Shown here one piece after another: positions 55,796-64,000 of a DNA stretch of 64,000 bases (position 1 is the stretch's first letter; every line of letters begins with the position of its first letter). Under the pieces are notes generated by a model. The model was not told the origin of the DNA. It saw nothing but the letters and a program-made list of their open reading frames with translations, and made no database searches. This DNA is from Acheta domesticus (Eukaryota > Arthropoda > Insecta > Orthoptera > Gryllidae), in assembly GCA_031308135.1 (NCBI GenBank), contig JAHLJT010008756.1, forward strand, positions 107,462,415 to 107,526,414, written 5' to 3'. Made by a program: the position numbers and the translations under genes.

Positions 55796-58700
55796 TTTAA
55801 AACGGTTTAAATTCTACAACAAACATTGTGTGACGGAAATTCTTTGCTAACCTGGAAGAGTAGGTGTTTGTAATAGCATTCATGCGACAAAAAGCTATGA
55901 AATCAATACTAAGAACCCCCTATCTAATAAATATATTTGCGAGTTAAAGATGTATTATTTTATTTTTCTTCTTTTTAATCTTCCGAGTATCAAACTCGAG
56001 AACTTACATCAAACTACGGAGGAGAGTCTGTGTGGACTCCACCACATCATTTGGGTTAAGACTTATAAATGATAACGATCACGAGATAAGACAAGTTAAT
56101 TGTTAGTAATTATAACGTTATTTAGAAAGTTATTTGTTCTTATTTACTTAATATTTTCACTAAATGTGATATGCAATTTTTGTAAAATGTGTGTGATGGC
56201 TTAAAAATACGCATATTTCGCAAGATATACTTGACTTTCTATCAGCCATTCTCCAACATACCTCTCATTGGTTCCTCTTTGACTGCTATTTTGCAGCAGG
56301 GTGCACTTCTTTCACTCTTCTAGAATGAGATTTCGTATCGCATTTGTTGTGGTTTTGTGTATGGCTTTTGGATTCTGTAAACGTTCCTTGATTTGTGGTG
56401 TGACTAATTTTATCTGAGGTCTAACAAAAATGCTGGCCTTCCGAGTACTGTGATATACCAAAATATTATATATTTTTTTTCAATAACATTTGTTGTAAAT
56501 GGGTTGGATAAAAGGGTCTGCAAATGGCAACGCCGGCGTATGGTTGGCAAGGTAAATAAACTGCACTCAGGCGTTGAATAGGTGGGGGCGCTGGCTAGAT
56601 AGACAAATAAAATAATGTGGGATTGGTCTGACAAGGAATGACTGTCGAGGGCGTGGCTACTTGGTTTGATAAGAGGGGGATGGATTGACTAAGGGAAAAT
56701 TTTGTCGTTTTGTTTTAAAAAAGAGGAACGAAGGACGGATACCGAAGCGTTGAGACCGGAAAAACGGCGGAGAACAGGACATTCTGATAGAGGTCGTCGA
56801 GTAGTACAGATCGCTCGCGAGTATAATATTAGTGAAGCGGGACTTGTAAGTTTTGAGTGAGACTTAATAGTTTTTTTCGAACTCTGAAAGTTAATGTGCA
56901 GAAGTGAATTCGCGTAGGACTTGGAAAGTTTCTTTTATATTGCGGTGTTGGACTTTAACATTTTACCACTAGTTGGGGAAGACTAGGAACTCTGAATATC
57001 AAGTAAGAACCGGTAGATATTCTAGGCAGTGAGGGCTGGATGCGTCGACAGAGTCGCAAGATCAGAAGAAAGAAGCAGGACTTGGGATCATCTGCATTCA
57101 AGTGGGAAGATACTACGGACCGTCGTCGATCAAGACGTTAGAATCAGTACTGCAGTACAAAAGTTTTATCTAAAAAGGTCATGACCTAGAACAATTGTCA
57201 AAATTGTTAAATAAATTGTTGAATTTTTCTTTTGGAAATGAAAAGATTTTCATTTGGACAATCACAATTGTTAAGTAGTTAGAGATATAGAATTATTTAC
57301 TTTCAGATTCCTCGCCATACTGTACAGTTGGCAGATCAAGTAATCGGCTATCTAGACGACAGCGATTATCTATAACGGGACCCATTGACCCAGCTAGCCG
57401 GACATTTATCAATTTGTTAAAATTAGCTGTGGAAGTATTGGTTTCAATTAACGTAACCTGTTCCTGGCGCCCAAAAATTTACTATAAATTCGGAACGGGT
57501 CACGATTATAACCGTCCTAAGGTGAATGATGTCAATGATCTCGTAATAGTTTTCGACGAGACATTGTTGGTACATTTCAGTACAAAATGTGTTTAGAGAT
57601 TTTGATTGTTTCTCTTCTATATTATGAAATCATTCAAAAACCCTGTATTACCTACATTGAGAAACAAAGCATAAGGCCACCTTCTTGTAGTCCTTTTCCC
57701 AAAATATTAGTTGACCATTTTATCCTGTTATTTCAAATGCCTCGGGCATCCCATCACATTCACTATCATTTTATAAGTCGTCTTCTAATAAATGTAAGAC
57801 TTTCATTACAATGAGTTGCATAATTCATATCGAACATTTCATGTAGTCTTTTTCGACGTTTTTTCTCACAAAGCCAATTGTAGGGTTAACACAACCGCTA
57901 TAACTTACTGTGCTTGACATCACTCATCGAACAATCGATACAATACGCATGAATGTATGCAAAAAAAGAGATAAAGAAGCTCAACAATGACACGAATAAA
58001 AGAGAGTACAAGTTTGACAGAAAAATCGCCAGGCGGTACCAAGCGGAGTCATTCACGACCACAGAGAGAAAGAGAGAGAGAGACGGAGAGAGAAAGAGAG
58101 AGACAGAAATATATAATTTTAAAGCAATGTTATTTTTGTTTTATATGCTACAAACGTGAGGATCTGTGATATTCCGACAATTACAGAAATGAACACTACT
58201 TGTATTCTTCGTTTAACAATTTAAGTATTTTAAAAAATACTTGGTTTCACCGATGATTCCGCTTGTTACTCGGAAGGTTACTAACTCAATATACTTTTAT
58301 TTTCTTTCTTAAAAATTAATTTGAATAAAGAATAAAAAATATTGAACAAAACATTCTTTAAGACTGGAACAAAAAATAATAAACTAGGGTTTTGAAATTG
58401 TGGTAAAACATACCTCATTTTTTTCAGATTTTTATAAGATGTTGAAATGCTTGTATTTCTGTCGTTGCCACAACAAGAACTGCCGATAACTCTAGAAACG
58501 TACTTGTGTTTTTCTACATTTCATAATATGGCTGAGTTGCATCACAATTCCTGAGAGGTTTCGAATTTTCAACAAAAATTAAGTTTTACTTTTAATTGAG
58601 AAGTTAGAGTATGCCCCTGTTGTCAGCATTGCCGTCTGTTTGTTACGACAAGTTACTTAATCATTCAAGGGACTTAATCATTCAGGTTACTTAATCATTC

Positions 58701-58960
58701 AAAACCACACAGATTAGATACTCATTTTATTGTAACAAACAGGCATTCTATATTTATGGGCTAGTTTTGAGATGAAAAATTCCTTCGGAAATTAAGTAAT
58801 TTATTCAGAAATTAAGTAACACAAATTAACAGACACCGGCATATAATAAGAAGAATGTAAATCCCAATTCACGCTATTTAACAAAATTCTAAAACCTCAC
58901 ATCAAACTAGTAAATGTTTGCCACTTAGTAACATGGTGACAATCTATATGTCCTTATCAC
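55796..58960. other. unassigned DNA, possible LTR remnant in the middle
   Basis: The stretch 56690-57460 is less AT-rich, contains AATAAA at 57211-57216, and is followed by TGGCGCCC at 57465-57472, the 5' part of a tRNA-Lys-type primer binding site. No gag or pol frame follows. A GA-rich run lies at 58062-58110. A 17-bp repeat with the core ACTTAATCATTCA occurs three times at about 58651-58702. Confidence 0.3.
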
Positions 58961-58967
58961 CCTTCGT

Positions 58968-59007
58968 ACTTTCTCGCTACCTCATACGCAGTTATAACGC
59001 AGAAAGT
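58968..59007 (+). repeat. R1/R2-type hairpin, isolated
   Basis: ACTTTCTCGCTACCTCATACGC and GCAGTTATAACGCAGAAAGT form an imperfect palindrome, followed by TATTGCAAAATTTG. It is an isolated or very diverged end of the same hairpin type. Confidence 0.5.
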
Positions 59008-59069
59008 TATTGCAAAATTTGCAAAATTCAATTTTTTTTCGGCAACTTCCTACTAAACTATAAAGATGG

Positions 59070-59626
59070 AGATTTTTACTTTTTCGTATACATACGTATA
59101 TACGGAGTAATATACGTAATATAGGAAAAGTTATGTAATGCTGCGGAAATCGATTTCGAGATTTTAACAGAAATACATCCCTGATACCGAAAAAGTGGTC
59201 GTTTGCAAATCGTCCGTCTGTCCGTCAGTTTGTACGTCTGATCGTCCTGTCCGTCAGTAAAGACACTAGTGCCTAAACCATGTGAATGATGTTTTCCAAA
59301 TTGTAGAAACTCCTGTCCATCTGGATCGAGTCGAAGTTTTGAAAACCATTCTTTAAAATTTGGGGGTTCTTTTCATTGAAGGAACCCGGCCATTTTCAAA
59401 ATTTTTCTCAAAAACGATTCCAATTTTTTTCTTTAAATTTCTTGTAAGAATAGAGTAAAATACACTTATTAAGGGTGGCATAGGTCCATTTTCACGCTTA
59501 ACTCTAAATTTTCGAAAATTGCGAAATTTTGAATTTTATGGACGTCTTCCTAAAACTACAAAATTGAAGATACAGATCTTTCTTTCAAATAAAAATTTGT
59601 TCTCCATAGTTCTTTCATTAAGATCC
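59070..59626 (+). repeat. R1 dispersed repeat, truncated by BEL/Pao insertion
   Basis: The palindrome at 59078-59131 is followed by TATGTAATGCTGCGG, the GTCCGTCTGTCCGTC microsatellite and the R1 body up to 'tctttcattaagatcc'. R1 copies elsewhere continue 'attaaggtcatgtac', so the break at 59627 is an insertion point. Confidence 0.75.
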
Positions 59627-60369
59627 TGTTTTTATCTAAAATGCATTTGTTTTGGAACAATAATACTCTTATTTGAATAGTAGGATTAATGATGTTTGTT
59701 TTGCTTAAATTGCAATTGTGGCCATGTGACCAATGATAGGAATTGAATTTGGTTACTGGGTTTCATCTCTGGTAGTTTCTGATACAGTGAGTTTTCAGAT
59801 AAAAACATAATGACTTTGTAAAGAAATGAGGAAGTGAATGGTAATAACTAAATAAGTGATATTTGCAGTTAAATTGACTTTACTACATGAATCTGAATGG
59901 ACAAATGAACATATAAATTACAAAATAACACTTACTTTCTTGATGTACAACATGTTATGATACTTAAAATTAACATACAATCGTGATTCTGATTTCAAGA
60001 TGATAAGTTTTCAGTTGTTCTTTCCGTTCTGCTTCGTTTTGAAGTTGATGCACACGCACAGTACTTAGTATGTGGTCACAACACAATTTGGATATGATTG
60101 AACATTTACTGTAGTTGAAGTTTGACACGTTGACTGACTATGACACGTTTTGTACAAAATACCGATGAGAACAATGGTTTACGTAAAATTGTGAGCGCAC
60201 GGGCTCGCTTGAAACATGTGGCCTCGGCGGTTGCCTGCCAAACACTGCCTGCGAACACAGTAACGGATTTTTACGCCACCCTCCTGCACGCTGTTGCCGG
60301 AGCGGTGTCGGCTCGGCGTGGCGTTGGTTCGGTGTTGCCGCTTTGAGTTTCTCAGCGCGATTTGTAACA
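59627..60369 (-). mobile_element. 3' LTR of the BEL/Pao retrotransposon
   Basis: On the minus strand the LTR begins TGTTACAAATCGCG at 60369 and ends GATAAAAACA at 59627, giving TG...CA ends and about 743 bp. It is preceded by the polypurine tract CGGGGGCAGCA (60370-60380). The outer border falls exactly where the R1 copy is interrupted. The partner LTR lies beyond the window. Confidence 0.75.
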
Positions 60370-60425
60370 TGCTGCCCCCGTCAGTGCGTAGCGCTGAAAA
60401 ATCGATTATTGTTACGAATCGCGTG

Positions 60426-63400
60426 TTACAAATGGCTGTCTTGGGTTTCTTGTGGTAAAGGACAAATGTTGCTAATGCTGCGCTTGTAGATTCCTGATGT
60501 TGTAGTGACGTCGACTACTCTTACTTTTCCGTCTCTTCCTGGGTACGTTTTGCTTATTCTTCCTAACTTCCATGTTGCTGGTGGTAAATTGTCTTCTTTA
60601 AGGAGTACTATTGTGTCTTCCGTGAGATTGGGATGAGATGAATGCCACTTATTCCTCCTTTGTAAGGTTAAGATGTAATCTTGGGACCACTGTTTCCAAA
60701 ATATTTGTGTTAAGTTTTGTATTTTCTTCCATCTTGAAATGTGGTCTAATTTGATTTCTGAATCTTTTGATGATACAAGTAGAGATGGCCTTTGATTTAA
60801 TAGGATGGCTGGTGATAAATAATTGAAATCTTGATGATCCTCAGTTAGTGGAACCAACGGTCGTGAATTTAGTATTGCTTCTATTCCACATGCTAATGAA
60901 GTTAGTTCCTCGTAATTAAGAATTCGATTACCCACTGTAGGTATGAATATTCTTTTGAAACTTTTGACTGCTGCTTCCCATATTCCTCCAAAATGAGGAC
61001 TGCGTGGGGGAATGAAGTTCCACGTGACCTTTAAATGCGCAGTAGCGTCTTGTATTTGATGTTGTATTATTTTGTTTTCCAGGAAGCACAGTAGCTCTTT
61101 TAATTGCTTTGACGCTCCCTTGAATGTCGTTGCATTGTCAGAATACATGTGAGACGGAATGCCTCGTCGATTTGTCATTCGAAAGAATGCAGCTAAGAAT
61201 GCTTCTGAAGTTAGATCCGATACTACTTCTAGATGTACTCCCTTTGTTGCTAGACAAATGAAAACAGCAATGTAACTTTTGGTAAATTTTCTCGATCTGG
61301 GTGTTCCCAATCTAGTAGTAATTGGACCTGCGTAGTCTATTCCACAATGCGAGAAGGCTGGTGAAACAGTTACTCTTGGAGCTGGAAGCTGGCCCATTAA
61401 TTGTTGTGGTTTCAGTTTAGATTGTTTGAAACATGGTATGCATGATCTGATGACACCTTTTGTAGTGCGTCTAAGAGATGGGATCCAAAATTTTTGACGA
61501 ATCTGTGACATAATTGATTGCGTTCCTGCATGAAGTAGTTGTAGATGCACTTGTCGAATCAATAATTTTGATAGTCGGTGAGTTGATGGGAGAATGATTT
61601 GATGTTTGGTATTGAATGGAAGATAGGTGTTGTCTAGTCTTCCTCCTACTCTTAATAATCCATCAGTATGTAGTTCTGGAGCTAATGACTTGATTTTACT
61701 TTGATGATGGATGGGCTTGTTAGCCTTTAGTGCTGTCAATTCTTGTTTGTAAATTTGATTTTGAACTATCTTACAGATAATTTCTTCCGCTTCTTGCAAT
61801 TGTGCCGGCAATATGGGTGGATTGATGCGAGCCTTTGGGTACCTTAAGTTGTGAATGAAGCGTACACACAGTGCGATGCTTCTTAGAACCTTGTTGTAGC
61901 TTGAGCAATTTTCAATCAGTTGCAGTAATTGATTCGATGTTTCCCTGATTAAGAAGTCTGCTGCCCCCGAATCATGGGTGCAGACAGTAAGATTTGCTAT
62001 TAGAAGCGTAGTGATGATCTTTGGGTGAGAATTCTGCAAAAGAAAGGACGGTCCTTGCCACCACAGTTGGTTGTCTCTTAGTTGAGATAGTTGAGTTCCT
62101 CGTGAAATGAGATCAGCTGGATTATGATTAGATGTGATGTGATGCCACTTACAATGATTGGTGAGTTCTTGAATTTCTGACGTTCTTATAGTCACAAACG
62201 GTATTCGTTTTTTATGAGGTGACTTTATCCATGCACAAACTGTAGTAGAGTCTGAATAAAGATGTATTCGATTGACGACTATTGGTAATCTTGGCACTAC
62301 CTTTTTGACTAGTCGCGCTAATAGTAGTGCTGCGCACAATTCCAAATGTGATATTGCTCGTTCTCGTACTGGAGTGACTCTTGATTTGGCGACGAGCAGA
62401 TTGCATTGTACCTTTCCCTTCTCAGTGGTTGTTCGTACGTACAAACAAGCTCCGTATGCTGATAAACTGGCGTCTGCAAATCCATGGATTTGAATTTCTG
62501 TTGTGTCTTGATCCTTTCGTACACTTCTTGGAGCTGTTAGTTGATTCATGTTTTGTAGATCATTGAATATATGTTTCCATTCGATGAGTAATTCTGGCGT
62601 TAATAAGTCGTCCCATTCAATCTTCGTTTTCCATATTTTTTGCAATAACATTTTTGCTTGAATGATTACTGGTGCTGCAAGACCAATAGGATCATAACAT
62701 TTTGCAATGCAGGAAAGTACCATTCGTTTTGTGAACTGGTGAGAATTTGAGATTTGTTGGTTGCTGCAACTAAATGCAATTTCGTCATCAGCGATGTTCC
62801 ACGTTAATCCCAATGTACTTACACCTTCTGTGAGAATTGTTGACGTTTGAACTTCTTTACTTTCGTTTGGAATGATATCCATCAATTGTTGAGAATTTGA
62901 TAGCCATTTGTGCAAATGAAAACCACCTTTGTCTAGAACTTTGGTTAATTCTTGATAATGTTCAATTGCTTCCTCAGGTGAGTTGGCTCCTGTGAGTATG
63001 TTATCTACGTAGAAACAGTTTTGGATTTTTTCATGAATGATTGGATTGTCAGCTGCTTCATCGTCGGCTAATTGATTTAATGTTTTAGTTGCTTGGTATG
63101 GTGCACATGCGGTACCATATGTCACCGTGGATAATTGAAATTCTTGAATTGCAGTTTGAGGATTCGGTCTCCAAAATATTCTCAGAAGATTTCTATCAGA
63201 TGGATTCATTATTATTTGTCGATACATTTTGATGATGTCCGCGGAATATCCAACCGGCCACATTCGAAAGTTCAGCAGAATATTTAATAGGTCTGGTTGT
63301 ACCACTGGTCCTACTGCCAAGATGTCATTGAGGCTAACCTTATTTGACGTTTTTGCGGAGGCATCGAAGACAGTTCTCAATTTTGTGCTGCTTGATTGTT

Positions 63401-64000
63401 CCTTTATGACTCCGTGATGAGGTAAGAAGAAATTCCGTTCATTTGTGTTGATTGGAGGAGCTGGCTGCATGTGTCCAAGCTCTTTATATTCATTCATGAA
63501 ATCTTTGTACATTGTTGCGAATTGAGCATTGTGCTCAAATTTTCTCTCTAATGCTTCGTATCGTTGTAAAGCTTGTTTCCGCGAATCACCTAATTCTGGA
63601 GCTGTTGGCTTGATTGGAAGTGAAACGATGTATCTGCCCGTTTCATCTCTGCTTGTGGTAGCTTTGAAATGTTCTTCGCAGAAAATTTCTTCCGGAGAAT
63701 GCATGGCTTCAGATGATAGTTCTTCCAATTCCCAGAACCGCGTTAATTCATCTTTTACTTGTTGTGAATCAATAAAGTTGGAAATTAATGGTTCCCTTTG
63801 TTGTTCTTCTGGTTGATAGCTTCCCATGAACGTCCAGCCGAATACTGTGTTGATTAATGATGGTAGCTTGGGATGCGTCCACTTGCCGGGAATGAAGACA
63901 TGTGCCGTGATGTCTGCTCCTAACAACATATCTACATTGTTTGGTTTGTGAAACGTTGGATTTGCAATCAGTATGTTTTCGGGTATTATCCATCTTGAAA
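60426..64000 (-). CDS. BEL/Pao retrotransposon Pol polyprotein (partial, 5' part outside window)
   Basis: This frame is open on the minus strand from the window edge to a stop at 60426, about 1190 residues. The first ATG (63929) is internal: upstream the frame continues with NPTFHKPNNVDMLLGAD, the end of the aspartic protease domain. Reverse transcriptase follows (YSADIIKMYRQI; catalytic box FYVDNILTG), then RNase H (HGFADASLSAYG, HLELCAALLLARL, LYSDSTTVCAWI). Integrase has a zinc-binding HLQLLHAG...CIPCF and the catalytic Asp, Asp, Glu positions in CGIDYAGP, MYSDNATTF and HFGGIWEAAVKSF. A C-terminal DUF5641-type domain (VLLKEDNLPPATWKLGRI) follows. The order protease, RT, RNase H, integrase with this C-terminal domain is that of BEL/Pao. 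The uninterrupted frame suggests a young copy. Confidence 0.93.
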   Translation of the reverse strand, partial: SRWIIPENILIANPTFHKPNNVDMLLGADITAHVFIPGKWTHPKLPSLINTVFGWTFMGSYQPEEQQREPLISNFIDSQQVKDELTRFWELEELSSEAMHSPEEIFCEEHFKATTSRDETGRYIVSLPIKPTAPELGDSRKQALQRYEALERKFEHNAQFATMYKDFMNEYKELGHMQPAPPINTNERNFFLPHHGVIKEQSSSTKLRTVFDASAKTSNKVSLNDILAVGPVVQPDLLNILLNFRMWPVGYSADIIKMYRQIIMNPSDRNLLRIFWRPNPQTAIQEFQLSTVTYGTACAPYQATKTLNQLADDEAADNPIIHEKIQNCFYVDNILTGANSPEEAIEHYQELTKVLDKGGFHLHKWLSNSQQLMDIIPNESKEVQTSTILTEGVSTLGLTWNIADDEIAFSCSNQQISNSHQFTKRMVLSCIAKCYDPIGLAAPVIIQAKMLLQKIWKTKIEWDDLLTPELLIEWKHIFNDLQNMNQLTAPRSVRKDQDTTEIQIHGFADASLSAYGACLYVRTTTEKGKVQCNLLVAKSRVTPVRERAISHLELCAALLLARLVKKVVPRLPIVVNRIHLYSDSTTVCAWIKSPHKKRIPFVTIRTSEIQELTNHCKWHHITSNHNPADLISRGTQLSQLRDNQLWWQGPSFLLQNSHPKIITTLLIANLTVCTHDSGAADFLIRETSNQLLQLIENCSSYNKVLRSIALCVRFIHNLRYPKARINPPILPAQLQEAEEIICKIVQNQIYKQELTALKANKPIHHQSKIKSLAPELHTDGLLRVGGRLDNTYLPFNTKHQIILPSTHRLSKLLIRQVHLQLLHAGTQSIMSQIRQKFWIPSLRRTTKGVIRSCIPCFKQSKLKPQQLMGQLPAPRVTVSPAFSHCGIDYAGPITTRLGTPRSRKFTKSYIAVFICLATKGVHLEVVSDLTSEAFLAAFFRMTNRRGIPSHMYSDNATTFKGASKQLKELLCFLENKIIQHQIQDATAHLKVTWNFIPPRSPHFGGIWEAAVKSFKRIFIPTVGNRILNYEELTSLACGIEAILNSRPLVPLTEDHQDFNYLSPAILLNQRPSLLVSSKDSEIKLDHISRWKKIQNLTQIFWKQWSQDYILTLQRRNKWHSSHPNLTEDTIVLLKEDNLPPATWKLGRISKTYPGRDGKVRVVDVTTTSGIYKRSISNICPLPQETQDSHL

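Noticed and set aside
1..64000. CRISPR arrays, bacterial operons, phage or plasmid modules
   Set aside because: Repeats are dispersed or simple-sequence, with no regular unique spacers; genes have introns and eukaryotic elements dominate.

Overview
The window looks like repeat-rich nuclear DNA of an insect. The evidence is a pair of divergent, intron-containing chemosensory ionotropic receptor (IR) genes, an AT-rich background, and insect-type transposable elements: BEL/Pao, piggyBac, I/Jockey LINEs, Helitron-like ends, hAT-like relics, tRNA-derived SINEs and MITEs. A large, repeat-laden genome of polyneopteran type is plausible, but the species cannot be named from this sequence. No bacterial gene organisation, tRNA or rRNA gene was found. 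The recognisable host protein-coding material is the IR pair; everything else that can be identified is mobile or repetitive.

Host genes. Both IR genes read on the minus strand with the same exon plan: a leader exon with a hydrophobic signal peptide, a large exon with the amino-terminal part and the first ligand-binding lobe, and a 3' exon with the channel, second lobe and last membrane helix. Gene A uses 39878-40048 (leader, by inference), 25076-25798 and 20067-21056. Gene B uses 53823-54003, 51409-52136 and 50311-51240. Splice sites and phases agree between the copies. Each copy carries one reading-frame break, in the leader exon for A and in the middle exon for B, so both are either recent pseudogenes or carry sequence indel errors. 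The start-codon exon was not located for either gene.

Repeats. From 1 to 20 kb the window is a mosaic of a dispersed family here called R1 (a terminal palindrome beginning ACTTTC and ending GAAAGT, a GACG-type microsatellite, and an AT-rich body), a tRNA-like SINE family with a CAAT tail (SINE-A), a TA-flanked MITE, fold-back elements, LINE relics and a hAT-like fragment. From 22 to 36 kb there are two inverted arms of a composite repeat (a related hairpin family called R2, plus two tRNA-like SINE heads). Between them lies a nested locus in which an R1 copy was hit by a piggyBac element at TTAA and by a solo LTR with a CAAAG duplication. From 36 to 50 kb there are Helitron-type 3' ends, a 690-bp GA-rich tract, an LTR-like block with a tandem repeat, a decayed I/Jockey-type LINE and a 1.5-kb TG...CA insertion with an ATAT duplication. 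From 54 to 59 kb there are SINE-A copies and mostly unassigned DNA.

The right end (59627-64000) is the 3' part of a BEL/Pao retrotransposon on the minus strand: protease end, reverse transcriptase, RNase H, integrase, polypurine tract and 3' LTR. Its frame is open from the window edge to its stop codon, so this is the youngest-looking coding element here.
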